This document shows, piece by piece, positions 24,484 to 37,700 of a DNA stretch of 64,000 nucleotides; the stretch's first letter is position 1; every line of letters starts with the position of its first letter. The DNA lies in the NCBI GenBank assembly GCA_947846985.1, contig CANTUZ010000026.1:52682730-52746729 (forward strand), read 5' to 3'. Both the position numbers and the translations under genes were made by a program. The DNA is from Fratercula arctica. Lineage: Eukaryota; Chordata; Aves; Charadriiformes; Alcidae. The notes under the pieces are model-generated. The model was not told the DNA's origin. It searched no databases and saw only the letters and a program-made list of their open reading frames with translations.

Positions 24484-25460
24484 TTCTAGTTTAAAGTCCT
24501 GTTAATTGGTCCTGCCAGCTAACAAGCAAAGATGTGGTTTCCCCATTGGGAGAGGTGGATCCCCAGCAACTTTGTGCCTCGAAGACTGTCCCATCTTTAT
24601 AAAAGACAAAGTTCTGGTGGAGATGCCAGTCTTGGAGTCAGGTTTTGATGCACACTTGTTCCTGCCAATGTCTTTCCCTATTAGTGGGAAGGTTAAGGAA
24701 AACACTACCTGTTCTCCTGAATCCTTTATCAGTCTTCCCAGGGTCTTTTGACTGTCCTTAGACTTCTTGTTGCAACATCATTAGTACCCATGAGAAAGAG
24801 CAGGAGTGGGTAATAATCCAAAGGCTGTACTAAGCTCATCAGTTTTCTGGTGACATCCCAGATTCTGGCCCCAGGGAGGCTGCAACCTTCCATGAAAAGA
24901 GGGTCTAGTCTGCAGATGGGTGCCTCTGTTCTACTCAGGAGGGAGTCACCTGTGACCGTAACTCATCATTGTTTCTTCTCAGTGCTGGTCTTAATGCAGG
25001 TCTTGACATGAAGGGTTGGTTGATATGATCTTGGTGAGAATACTTGTGCAGATTCCACCTCTTCTATCTCATCATGTCCTTCATCTGCCATTCACAGATG
25101 TGTACCTATTCTGTAAGGGTAGCTGAGAGGGTAAGGAGGTCTTCCTCTTACAGCTCCATCTAGTAACTTGCTTCCATTCCTCCTTATCCCTCATAATACT
25201 GCCTTCAGCCTGGCACAAATCAAATACTGGACAAATACTTAGTAGTAGCCATGCTGAGTTGACTTGTGTGTACCAGAGATGGCAGAACACAGTTCCATTA
25301 GTCTATGTCTCAGACTCTGAGATGCTCCTCAGTCTGCTCACCTCCTCCCAAAGCTCAGACACAAAGTAGAGCAGTTCATCTACCTGTGAACACCTCCCAC
25401 GTGTGCTTGCTATCATCCTCCATCTCCAGGACTAGCCTCAGGCACAGCCTGTAGGTGGAA
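24484..25460 (-). pseudogene. CR1 ORF1 remnant with esterase-like motifs
   Basis: Fragments in several frames give, in order: FVSELWEEVSRLRSISESE (coiled-coil-like, near 25350), EEWKQVTRW and LPLQNRYTSV (25081-25200), MSLVQPLDYYPLLLFLMGTND (about 24777-24840), and LLGIHLSQWGNHIFACLLAG (about 24510-24565). CR1 ORF1 proteins are known to carry a coiled coil and an SGNH-type esterase domain, in which the N/D of GTND and a late D..H pair are catalytic. Here GTND and the His are visible, but the Asp expected three residues before the His reads as Leu. Multiple stops show it is not translated. Confidence 0.75.
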
Positions 25461-25600
25461 AATTAGATGGTTGCATGCTCTGACAGGAGCTTTGTCTGTG
25501 TGTCTGCATGGGTTCTACTGGGTGCTAGAAGCTCTGGAGAAGCAGAGGACATGACTTTTTGCTGGTGGTCACCATGCTACCACACACCTGCCTGCTTGGA

Positions 25601-25662
25601 GATATACATATATATACACACATATATATATAGTATATATATATATATAAAAATACGTATAT
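25601..25662. repeat. TA/CATA microsatellite at the CR1 5' edge
   Basis: Alternating TATACA, CATATA and TA units lie immediately beyond the 5' end of the long CR1. Confidence 0.9.
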
Positions 25663-26060
25663 AAAATTTACTCTGTGAGCTCAGGCCATGAGGAAGCATT
25701 TCTGACTCTTGCATAAGAGAAAAGGAGTTATTGCAGCAATTCGGTGAATGTACTTCTGTCTTTCTGCTTTCAGCCACACCTCTGAAACAGTCTGTAGAAG
25801 TCTGTGACGATGGATACTATAATGGCAATTTAGGACACGTCTTTATTATCACAGATGAGAACAAGTACGGTTACTGCCTGTGAACAAAAGGCGATAGCTC
25901 ATCACAGAATGCTGAATGATAAAGTTATGCAACAATTAACAGAAGGTAGAATTGAAATAGGGTAGAATGACATATATTTTTGTATAATGGACCCCAGCAA
26001 GAAAAAAGTGCAGGAAAATTACTGTATGTCGTGTCATTAGTTTCCACCTCTCATAACACA
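25663..26060. other. Non-coding stretch, nothing recognised
   Basis: Ordinary AT-rich DNA between the microsatellite and the hairpin. No open frame of interest. Confidence 0.5.
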
Positions 26061-26156
26061 CAAGTTTACATATCTCTCTGGCATCTCCTTTTGTATTGTA
26101 CTCTTCGTTGATCAATCAAAGAAGAGGCAAAGAGATTGATTAGATATGTAAACTTG
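26061..26156. other. Imperfect 96-bp hairpin (miRNA- or MITE-like)
   Basis: The outer arms are a perfect 15-bp inverted repeat: CAAGTTTACATATCT at 26061-26075 and its complement at 26142-26156. The centre is a second inverted repeat, 26101-26112 against 26115-26126, with one mismatch and two bases between. A middle segment (around 26083-26093 with 26128-26136) also pairs with small bulges. The fold as a whole is a long interrupted stem. No target-site duplication such as TA is evident. Whether it is transcribed cannot be judged from sequence alone. Confidence 0.6.
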
Positions 26157-29100
26157 AGCTGGAAAAAGAACGCAAACACAGAAAGGGAATATCAAGCTGT
26201 GTCTACCTGCCATTAGACTAACAACGTGTTCTGATTACTTTTTTTTTTAGTAGTATTTAAAAAAGAGACTGTGGGAAAGCTTTCAAGGCCCATAGATACT
26301 GCAGCGTGTGGCAAGATTTTTGCCACTCAGGACCTTGTTCTTTCTGCCCATCAATCTCTTAGATTCTTTTTGTTCTCTTTTCTTCTCAGATTGATCAAAA
26401 TCACATTAGGTAGAAGAATAGATTGCTGTATACATAGTTTACAAATATATCTGTAAGATAATCTCCAAAGGCATGTTAGATTGAATAAGTAATTTTTTGT
26501 GCCAATATTTTCATTATTACAGACTATTCTAATTTCATCTTTCAGGAAGATAGAAACAGAACCCTTGTAAAGTGCCACTATGAAGAACTCATACAGCAAG
26601 AAGCCAATGGATAATCACAAATTTAGTTTTCCTTTCTGAAGGGATAAACTCTACACTATTTAAGCTGTACCTTACACACTATTCAATTCCACTAATTTGT
26701 TAGGTTTTATAACTGTGAGTTGTAAAACCAAACCCAAACCCAAAACCAAAACCAAAAAGATACCAGTATAGCTAGTAAATTACAATCATTAATATGGGGA
26801 AGATGTGATCTTACTTTTGCCTGTTATATGTCTGCATCTTCAGACTTTCAGGTAAAAATATAAAGATCAAAAAGGCTGCATAGACTGTGTACTGAGAGCT
26901 CACAAATTATATTTTTAGTGCCTTCCAAACTAAACTCTCAGATCTTGACTGTTCACAGTTCAAAGGGTGAAAATTTAGTCACAGTGAATTAAGAACAATT
27001 AATTGCCCTGTTCATCCTTCTTTTCTTGTCACCTAGCAATGGGTATGATCTAACCCACAATTTTCCTGGAGGAATAAAGGAAAAGAAGTAGCTAGCATTT
27101 CTTTTCTTTACTGAGAAGTCTAACCACAGTGTAGTTAGCCCTGACTACCCTTTTGCAGGAATGAAGTATGATCAGTTAACATGGGATGAATAAGACATTT
27201 TACAAATGTGATAGTGAAATGAACTTGATGAAAGTATAGAAGAAACAGACAGTCATGTTTTATCATAATTTTCTTACAACATGTCTTGCATCCTGATTAG
27301 GACTATATAAATCATATTCAACAAATAATGAATTTGGTTTTCTACTTGTGAAATACGAACAACTAGCCTTATTTGAAGCAGATCTATCTGTTCGTGACAT
27401 AAATAATAAAATAAAAGATGAAGAAATGCCTGTCTGTGAATCTGTCTCAAAATCTTTGGTGATAACAGCTTTTATCCTAGGAGTAATAAAATAAGAATTA
27501 TGGTTTTGTTAGGTTTTGGTTCTGGTTTTATTTTGTTTTGGGGCTGGTGTTGGTTTTGTTTTGCTTTGGTTTGGTTTGGTTTTTTTGGGGGTCTGTTTCT
27601 TTCAGTGACTACTTGTCATTCAGTGTTGAATACATCTGTTTCTGGTTGAATATAAATATTTGACATCAAATACATACATTTGACTGAAACATGCGAACCA
27701 GTTACAAAGACTTATAAATTCACAATTGGTGTTCAGTTTATGTACAGCAAAATTAAAACAGTCTAAATGTTCCAGTTTTTCTGAATTTGTTCTCAATACT
27801 GATCCTAATATGATCCCCTATGAGATAACCTCCTGAGATATTTCATATCTACATTTCCATGGGTTACTGGAAGTTCATGAAGAAACACGTATGGGGAAGA
27901 TCATTGACTTTTCATGCTGTTTCTTTAGCACATGTAGTTCCAGAGGAAATATAATTTTGCAGGAATTATTTTAAGGAGTTTATTTTTTTATAGGTATTAA
28001 AGTCCTTGACTTGAATGTACATATGGTAGAATGTCACTCAAATATTCTGGAGAATTTTTTCTGTTTAAAGTCCTATTGGTGCTATCACAACAATAAGAAA
28101 TAAGTCACATAAATCAGAAAAGAAAGGAATTTTTGACTATATATATTGATGAGCTACCAGATGCTTCTTTCTCTCATCTTTTCTTAGCAAAATGTCTTAA
28201 ATAATTTACTTAAAAGTATACTTGCTGAAAATAAAAGTCCAATTATTTTTTTTTTTTTAATTAAAAGTAAATGATAAATAATCACTGTTTACCCTTGTCT
28301 CTGTTTCAAATATCAAGCCTGCTGAATGTAGTAGTGTAACAAGAAAAGATTGTTAAGAAGAGAAGGAGAAAGAGTAAAAAAGCATGCAGTATGAAAGTCT
28401 TTGTAATGAGACTTGAATTCAGGAAACTGAAGCAGAAAAATAATACATATAGTTTTATAGATCCTACTTTTCATCTACCCACAAATCACCAGTTTACATA
28501 AGAATGGCAGTCATATTATTTTAAATCAAGGAAAGTGGAAATGTGCATAGGAGATTTGACAGAAGGCTCCTTTTAAAGAAAGGGTCAATGTTTCTGTTCT
28601 ACTGGCAAATATACATCATATATGTGTGGAGAATGGGCCACACAAGAAAAGTTTTGGAAAAAAATAAATAGTTAAAAAAAAAGAAGTGTTGATTTGCATG
28701 TACTGAATCAATTTATGGAAGGTGTTATTGAAGTATTGCTTGCATACATTATTTTCTGTCAGTTTAAGCCCCTCACCAAATGTTATGTTTCACAATATTC
28801 TTTCAGCCAGTGAAGAGCTGATGAAATTTTATTGCATCATGGAAGGTATAATCCATCTGGGAAACCTGGCCCAAAGAGAAGGTTGAGCATGCAAAGCATT
28901 TGCATAATAAATCCCATGACGCTGGCTTGCAGAATTCTATTGAAAAATATTCTGTACCATCATTTTTGGAGATCTGTTTTTTATAGGCAAAATGATGAGT
29001 TTTTCCACAGGAAGCAGACATTTTTCACAAAAACAAGAATTACTCTGCTGAAAACCAGTTTTCTGTCAAAACAATTTTAACTGAAAACTTTGAGCCATCT

Positions 29101-30789
29101 GTTTTACATCATCACAGTGAGCAGAATTTGGAGGTAGCTTGGTACAGTTTACAGGCAATTCCAAGTAAATTTGCCTCTACCAGCTGGTACAGACCAGCTA
29201 AAAAATGTGAAGAGTATACTATTCAGTTGAACTCAGTCAAACTATTCTGAGTAATTCCATACCTTGAAGAAATGGACTCCATTATACCCACAGTAAATTA
29301 TATTTTTTTTTAGTTTCTATCAGTGCTAGAAAGCGAATCAGGTATCTGTTATTCATCCAGCCACTTGACAGTATTAATGGAAGAGGGGAAATGGGGGCTG
29401 TGCTATGTACAGTGGGCACATCTGTTCTGATAACTAAGTTATGGCCTACGCAGTAAACAAGGTGATCTGAACAAGGCAAACCATCTGTGTTTCTTACAGC
29501 TTGCTTCCTTATTATTTCAATGCACTCTAATGTACATCCTGTTTGTGCTCTGTATATGTCTAATAAGTAGGGCTATTTCTCTTTACAGAATATCTTCTTT
29601 ATATATATTGTCAACACGGCAATGTTCAGTGAAAGTGATATCTATTATATCTGTTTGCATAATTCAAGGAAAAATGTATATGATCCACTTTGAAGAATCT
29701 GAAAGGGAAAAAAAAAGAGATATTGAAAAAAAATCTTGCTAATTAAATATACTAAACATACTTTTCTGCATTAGACATTAAATCTTCTATTTCTAAGCAC
29801 AGAATTATTGGCCTGAAAGGCTTATAAATATAAGATAAATATACTTGAATAAATATTTTTAAATACTCAAATAATTTCCAGTGAGACCAGTTCCACAAAC
29901 TCGCTGTCTAGCCTGTTTTGCTGTCTAATAATTTGTCAAAAAGATTTATCTAATATCTGATAAAAATCTTTGCTATCAAATAAGTTGGCCATTATGTGGA
30001 CAAAGGTCTATCCTGACCATATAGCTACATTAACAAGACAAATCTTCATGAAATCAAAAAGAAGGTAATGCTGAACCAGATGACTAACCCTGACTTAAAA
30101 CTATGAGAAATGGCTAGACCTTGTAGATAAGAAAACAAGAAAACAAAACAAAACAAAAAAAAAGGACCGGGCCTTTGCAAATACTGGCTAAGGGGCACTT
30201 CTAAGACAAATATCCTGTAAATCCCAAAAGTTGGATATTATAGCAGTAAAACTGGGAGAGTGGGGTAAGAGTGGCAAAGAGGAAGAATCTAGAAGAGGAA
30301 AAAAAGTGAAAAAGTATATATAAAGTGACACAAATTATATAATTGGAGGTCACTATTGAGCAGTCCAGCACCTGATCAACATATTTTGAAGGACTAGGAA
30401 CCCTTAGTCTCCATTCTACTCACATGTAACTTTTCTCTGGGGAACCAGGAGCATGGGATGTCTTCCCTTCCATTGGTGAGAAAAGCACTTTTCATAACAT
30501 GGACAACACAGCATAACATAGCATAAATGGAGCTGAAAATCCATTTCTTCCCCGTCTCCTGTCACATTTACTATAACTTCATGTACCTTTAGTGGACAGA
30601 AGGAACAATTAGTAATTTCATTCTTTATGTAAAAACTTTCTATAAAGTAGAAATCCTCTATATTCCGTGAGATTCTGCCACCCTTTACAGTCTTTCGTGT
30701 CTTCTGATTAATTTTTTTTCACCTAGTTCAATATTTCCTCACAGTATATTTACAGTCTTATTATTATTCATATCTATGGATTTTTTCTG
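26157..30789. other. Non-coding AT-rich region
   Basis: It contains CCAAA-rich simple sequence (26722-26759), TTTTGG-rich sequence (27505-27590), a T run near 28246-28258 and an A-rich run at 30130-30164. No gene, LTR or CR1 copy is recognised. An octamer word ATTTGCAT occurs at about 28897. Confidence 0.5.
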
Positions 30790-31515
30790 TGTCATGAAAC
30801 TATGGTGTCCAAACACAGTACTGTAACTCCATCCCTGCCAATCCTGAATAAAGTAAAAGAAGAAGAAAGAAATAAACAAAGAAAAATCGTAAGGGTTGTG
30901 CTTGTATCCCTTTAAAAGGAGACAATGTTCTGTAAATATTATGTCTTTGGTAGTCATTATTGTCAGGGGAGCTAGTAAAACTGGACAGCAGGCAGAGCTC
31001 AGCCTCTTTGACTGCTAGACTCTTCCCATCCTATGTTTTCCCCTCTGTTATTGGGCCTGCCATGACAATAATCACATTCTGAGTGATGCATCTGTTGATG
31101 AAACTTGTTTGTTCTGCAGCACCACCACACAAACGCCCTCAGTCTGTGATCTATTATGACTCCTACTCCCAGCTTTTTAAACACGCTACTTTAGTGGTTT
31201 TGCTACCCAGCTATTCTACATTTTGATTGGTGAATTTGATTTCTCTTCTGAGATGTGTTTTGCACTTGTCCTAAATTAACAACTTCACTTTTGATCTCAG
31301 TTCACTTCTTCAGTGAAAAGCAAAGCACACCCTGGTGGAGTTCTATGAAATGTCCTTCTTTTGTACTCAGCCTTTGAAAATTACTTATTGAATACATTTT
31401 TAATGAATTCCATAATTTCATCTAGATCTTTCCCTTGTCTATATTGAAAAAAATGTGTTGGATGTCTTGCTAATTCGGGATATATCAGATCTACACTTTC
31501 CTGGATTCATTTCTT
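30790..31515 (-). mobile_element. Ancient diverged CR1/L3-like fragment
   Basis: Scattered but collinear blocks resemble minus-strand CR1/L3-type LINE sequence: 'aaacacagtact..aactcc' with 'ccaatcctgaataaag' (30810-30855), 'cacttgtcctaaatta..aacttcac' and 'gatctcagttcacttcttca' (about 31265-31315), and 'gggatatatcagatctaca' (31477-31500). These correspond in order to the coding region around the end of the reverse transcriptase. The divergence is far greater than in the other CR1 copies, with many small insertions and deletions, so the boundaries are approximate and the assignment rests on memory of the family. Confidence 0.5.
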
Positions 31516-34500
31516 CTCTTGAAAGCATGCAAAACCACCTTTAAAAAGACGGTTTTTATCTTCTGAGCATATTGAATCCACCTTGGGGTTTTTTAGTTCT
31601 TTTATTTTATTGAGATGATAGTTAAAATAGTCAGGATGGATCAGTCAGTGCAAAGTGGATCCAATAGTCAAAAAAGGGAAAAATTGCAGAAGAACTGGTG
31701 GTTGGGATGCGCAGTCAAGGAGAAAGGAGACTGTCTAAGCTAACTGCCTCTGCCTCAGTACTGCAATTCTCTCTGCAGTAGTGCAGCCACAAGACTATTG
31801 TATGAGAAACTGGTGATTCACACGCTTGATTTCTTCTTATGTATACAGGTGCAGTTTGAATAGCCTGTGACAACTTACCAGTGAGCTGTGGTAGAGTATC
31901 TGACTACTCAGGTGTAGGCCTCCTTATGACACATATGACTGCTCTATACAATGGTATAATTAAGCAGTGTACACAGAAGCAATGCATAATTGATCAACAT
32001 AAATTTATTTGATGTGTACTCAATCATAATTATATGGATAATGTTTTGTATTGTCGACATCAAACATTACATACACCTGCTGGGGAACTGCAACTTTATT
32101 ATGATAAGGGTATTGGAGCATGCTGTCCAAGGGTCTCTTCAAAATTAAGTACATATTCCAGATGTCTCTGCTATCAGTAACTGATGAATATGTATTGTGA
32201 GCAAGCCCCTATAAAAGTACTAGAAAGCTTGGAGCTGATGAACCTCGTCATAGATGGGAACTCTGCGCAGCACACCATGATCTGTGCAGAGAGACTGACT
32301 CATGTGACATTGCAACAGTTGGGGTTCCCAGCAGCAGAAGGCATGTGAGATTGGTATCACCCTTTCTATAATTTCCATCCTTTACTCGATATATTAGTTA
32401 GCTAGCTTTGGGTATCTGTGCCTTTCTTACTGAGATCCCAAAAGAACTGACAAGTCCTCAGGGCAAAACAGTCTCTCAGTGACTTCTGAAAGAATGTTCA
32501 TTCTGGACATTGTACTTTCCTTGAATAAACCGGAGTAAAAAGCATACACTCCAGCAGACTTTCTTAAAATCTTATTACCAGGTTGAATTTAGTTAAAATT
32601 TGAAATATTTCTAATAATAAGGATAGCACAAATACAATGCAAATTTCAAGACCTCAGTTTATCAACTGATTGTTTTGTGCTTAATTCATCTTGCTGAAAG
32701 CAGTGCTCATTTTCACTTCATGCTTTCCAGTTCCTCATCGTCAAAGAATGCTGTTTTTTCCTAGGAATCTATGAAAACAGTGGTGCTGTTGCAGCTTGCG
32801 AGATACAAATAGGAGCATAGAATAAGAGCCCTAGTGAGGTTTTTCTCTTAGGCATCAAAGGCTAGCAACATGTAAAGCTCAGCTAGATAAAGGTGAGGAT
32901 GCCACAAATTTTATTTATCTTATAAAATGTGGCAAAATGTCTTGTACAACTGAATACTATGTATTGGTGCCTTAACTACAGCTAGTTGTTAATATGCCAA
33001 CACAAAGCACCATTATGGCACTCTAATGCCATTAGTTGAAAGTAATCAGAAGATATTCTGCTTGACTCAAAAGTGTGTTTTCCCTTATGTATTTTTTGAT
33101 TAAGAAGTTACAGATGGGAGAAAAAATAACATTGTACCTCAACTCCTCCGAAATTTCTGTGTGTAATAGATTTAAACAGTTTGCAACATGTCTTACAGTT
33201 CTTCAACAAATATGTAATCTGAACTAAGAAACCTACAAGAGACTAAAGAGTTGAATAAGTACCACTTGTCAGAAGGGACACTTACAGTTTAAGGAACATT
33301 ACTTTGCCTGAGAAACAGATTAATGAGTGTACAAACACAAGCTCAGGGAGAAAAGATCTGCACAATACCAGACCTTGTGTAACAAATAAATAGCAAGATG
33401 TGGAAGAGGAATGAATGTTGAGCTTTCAAGGACCACATCTAAAGTGTGTTCTGTCATGCCAATGAAGATCAGAAAATTAACACAGATGTTCTCTTTTGAT
33501 GCAATTAGGCTGGCATAATCTATTATGGAGTTTGAAAATATTAGAGAAATATTAATATTCACATTAATGAAATAAATACCTCCCCAAATTTTAGTTGTAG
33601 GTGTTTTTTTCTGCACATTTGGTGGGCTGATTATTCATGGATGTAGTAGGAGAAAGCCTCAAAGAATTGTTCCTTTCCCCATCGTATTTGTCAGAAAGGT
33701 TGTACACAGAACTGGGAAACTGATGAGCTGGTGACCATCTGTCTGCTGTTGACTTGAACACTTGGGAAATTTATTTGTGATTGATTTTTTCCCTTTTCCA
33801 TTTCCAGGGCCCATCCCAACTCAGGCTGGTATTGTGACCTTTCAGGAACTCTCCTTTTGCCCATAATTAGCACTGTCATGCTCCATTTGCCTCTGTTCTT
33901 TTAGAGTGCTTAATCGCCTGATCACTGCAGAATGAAGGGGTTTTTTTTAGTTTTTTTTATTTTTTTTTTTTTCCCCCCAGTATACCATGTTTCTCCATTT
34001 GCATGCCTTTCTGAAAACTGGGACATTGTATGCAGAGATTCAGCATCCCTGAAAGGCAAAATGACAACGATGAGAGAAGAGTACTCTTTGAAGAAAGCTG
34101 TAGAATGAAAGTGTATGCTACAAGCTCCTTCAAAAAGGAGGCCAAGAAGATGCCAAGGAGAACGTGGGACAAAAATGTCAGTAAATCAGTCAATAGAAAG
34201 GACATGCAAGATATTCAGTGCTGCTAAAGATTAAATTCTGTTCCAAAATATGTTTAAATCTTCAGGCTAGGTAGTTATTGAGAATATCTGTATCAAATAT
34301 GTATTTTGAGTTGGCTAGATTTTCTCTCACACCTTTATTAAGTCATGAAAATAAAATAATAAGAAACTATGCACTTTTAATTCCCATTCTCATTGTTCTA
34401 GAGGGTTTGGAATATCTGACAAAACAACGAACGTGAAACTAACACTGTCCCTCTTTACCTATACACAAATGCAGCTTTCAGCTCTAGCTTTACTTCTACA

Positions 34501-37500
34501 GCTGCCAGACTTTCAGGGGCTTGAGATGTGCATGTTGATGAGAGACATCAGAGAAGGCATAAGACATAACTGTAATAGGCCATAAACAAAACAATGACAC
34601 CAAGTATTCACAAAATAATTTTTAGGGTTGCTTTAATTTGACAGTGGCTCTTCTAATGGCAGTGCATCTGCCTGTAAATCAAACTTTCAGAAGGTCCCAT
34701 AAAATTACCTGATATTGGAATCGTTCTGAAATACATCTTAGCTGTCTTATTCTCATACTGAAATGAAAGACAGGGAGATAATATAGAATTAGTGATAAAT
34801 GAAAATACATTAACATTTAAAACATTTCCAACATAAAGTAAAGCAATTTCCCTCTATACCCCATTTTCTCTTACTTAGCATTAGCCATGTCACTTTCTTG
34901 GATCCCAAGTACTTATAACTAATGCAAAGATTGTGCTCTAATTTTCAGCTGCATTGACATGTCCTGATTTTACAAAATTTTACATAGTCTGACAAACTTA
35001 ACTTCTTCCACACTGCTTCACTTATACGTAAATAATTTCATTTTAGAACCATTAGAAAGAGTCAAAAAAGGTCCATTTTTATTTAGTAGATGAACTCAAA
35101 TTCAGTTTCATGAAAAGTAATGAAGTGAGAGAATCTTCAGCTTTGCTAATTGGGTTAGGTCAATTCAGTTTTCTTTTTAAGCCATGGTTCTCATTATTAG
35201 AAATGTTTTAGAAGAGTGCAATTTTGCTAGTACAAAGTAGAGAAGTCAAGAGGATGACTTGACAATTGAGACTGAAGAATGATTACCACAATTCAGAAAT
35301 TAGAAATAAATCATCTAAGAAAAATGGTCCTTTAACCTGGAGAAAGAGTAGTCTGTTCACTTACAAAATGTGGATTAAAAGCTAACTAAGCCTGGTACAA
35401 AATTTGTAAAAATAGCTCTTACTGACTTCAGTGGGCTTTAGATCAGATTTCATGATCTTAATAAGGTATTGTTTCAGTGGTTCTATATCTGATACAAAAT
35501 GTTTTCATCAAAAAATCCCATCTGCAGATTCATTTGGCAACTGTGGACAGCATCTTGAAACTGGATTAAAAGAATAGCAAACAGCCCAGCATTACTCTGT
35601 ACTGGGTCAATCCTTTAGAAAGTCTTATGAGAACCACTTTATTTAAACAGTAACTTGAATCCATACTGCTTCATTTTTATGGAGCTCAAATTCATATGCA
35701 CAGTTTTCTGGGAGAAAATAAAGGTGTTGAAAAACAAGGCACTGTTTCTCCTAGTGAAGTGACAGAAGCTAGAAAATGAGTAGTGGATTAAACATGTTTC
35801 GCTAAATTCAATGACTGACATGCATAGGAGTGTGTTTCACATGCCGTACATCACAGCCAGTCAGACACCTTGTCACAGACAAAATATATATTTTTAATTG
35901 CTTTATATGTATATGCACCTGCACATATGATGAGAGTTTTCCATTTGTACAAGTGTGTTAAATACCAAGTCAGAACAAAGAAACAAACAGGCTAAAAATA
36001 ATCAAAAAAAACCCCAAACAAACTAAAAACCCAGCCTTTTGAAAATAAGCACAATAATTGTGCTACTTTGCTTTTCAATTTGAGTTGTTTTGAAATCTAA
36101 ATATATTCTCTCCAATTATAGATAATTATTTTCTTTCCCTGAGCCAGCTAGAGCTTTTGAACTGAGAGGTGTAACAATTAGGAAAGCAAGGGTCCAAAGC
36201 AGTACTTAAACCTAAGGGACTAAGCAACTACAAATTAATCTTTAACTGTGGTGTCCCTCCTCTTAGCGATGTGGAATTTCAGACTTAACTTCTCAAACAT
36301 GACTTGGAAGACCTGGGTTCACTTCATTTCAGCTGAGACATTTTGAAGCTTTATCTATGAGATTGTTGTAGCCTGAGATTAAATCAACTATGGATCAGAG
36401 TGTCTTTGCTTGAGACTAGACACTACAAAAAGGGGACAAAAAGAGAAGGAATGTAAAGTAGGCCTTTGTCTCTGTATCATGATTTGCTCTTCTATTCTTT
36501 AAAATAAATAACATCTTTATAGCTATTGGAATAAGAAAAAATATCACAAAATCTAAGTTCCTACACTGCTAACACCTCTGGTTTTTATTATCTTGCTATA
36601 TTTTGTCAATACAGAGCCTCATTATGATTCTAGTTAGTTGTGTTAAGGATGTTACGTTATAGCCACATATAACAATCTACATAAGCCACACATGAAATGA
36701 CTTCTAAGTCAGGTGTGTACCAGTGTTTGAATTCTACATACATACAATGGAGAGATATTTTGGAACTCCATTAGTTAGCATACTGAGATAGTACTATTAT
36801 TTCCAAATAACATTCTCTTTGGATTTCTGCAGAATTGTCCTAACAGTGTGTACCCTCCTGTAGTTCTTTTAATGCGCCATCATTTGTATTGACTGAGACC
36901 CATATATGGGAATTAATAAACAGAATTTCCCATAATCTGGGTGGAGATATTAAAAATGTATGTCCAACCATCACTTTTCTGAAGCAAAGCCTGATCAGGT
37001 TTGAATCTTTGAATGAAAAATTACTGTGTTAATTCAGCTATACTATATAAAAACAGTGTTATTGAAAGGAAATGTTATTTTTATTTATTTCAAAAGAATG
37101 CATATTTGTGCCTAATCACTACCATAAATGAATTTGCTACATAATGTAAGTCATTGTTGTAATTTTTAAATTTCTTTCCCCCACACCACAGTGGATATAA
37201 TAACCGTACTTGGCTATTATATCTCTTTAAATGCCACTGTAACAAGTGGCCTATAAAACATTTAATTTTAAGCAATATAATTTTTTAAATACTGCTGTAC
37301 AGTAAGTTACATTTTTAATACAGTTTTCAAAATGTCATAATTTGTAAACCTGTCAGGAAACTTCTGTGAACTCACTTTCAATATTTGTAACTCAGGCAGG
37401 CCTTTGACTAATCTGAAGGTTTCATTAATACATGTAATGGGAGTCATAAAGAAAAAAATATTAAAACTGTATTTCTTTAGGCTAAATAATCCCTGGGGAC

Positions 37501-37700
37501 ACAATGGAACCATAACTGTCTGAAGTCTCGCATTTTAACACTGAAAAGAGTAGAAAAATACTATTCTGTATTAGTTTTAATCATTTTTATGGGGGAGGGG
37601 AACAGACTGACATTTTGTTTGTGTTCCTTACTGTGGCCCTTTTTTCTGTGAAGGCTTTGAATTGGGATGATAATCAACATGTGCAATACCTTAAGAATGT
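31516..37700. other. Non-coding AT-rich region
   Basis: Mostly unremarkable. The interval 32040-32540 has an LTR-like texture (TATAAAAG at about 32212, GCGC-containing middle, AATAAA at about 32524) but no defined ends; see findings. A T-rich tract occurs at 33940-33974. Open frames stay below 100 codons and show no recognisable domain. Confidence 0.45.

Larger units (their letters stand above)
21816..25600 (-). mobile_element. Long, rearranged CR1 LINE copy (minus strand)
   Basis: Reading right to left, the parts are: a 5' region with a coiled-coil-like ORF1 stretch (LWEEVSRLRSISES near 25350); an ORF1 esterase-like segment with GTND (24777-24788) and HLSQWGNHIF (about 24526-24560); the start of the ORF2 endonuclease (LKCLHTNTRGMRNKHNELE; MAISET...KSHN); and a displaced C-terminal fragment (about 23936-24105). 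Then come the ORF2 linker (159-codon frame, 23170-23649) and the ORF2 C-terminus and 3' UTR ending in TAGAA units at 21816-21840. Most of the reverse-transcriptase palm is missing between about 23095 and 23036. Most CR1 copies are short, so a copy with both ORFs represented is unusual. It is dead: many stops and frameshifts. A solo LTR splits its 3' end. Confidence 0.93.

Noticed and set aside
33286..33307. Minus-strand 22-bp microexon-like interval
   Set aside because: The splice words fit, but two of three frames contain stops and nothing else supports it.
33957..34227. T-rich tract ending in CCCCCCAG followed by a 65-codon frame, as an exon
   Set aside because: Reading from the acceptor in the phase of the frame meets a stop before its ATG. 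No donor or motif was found.
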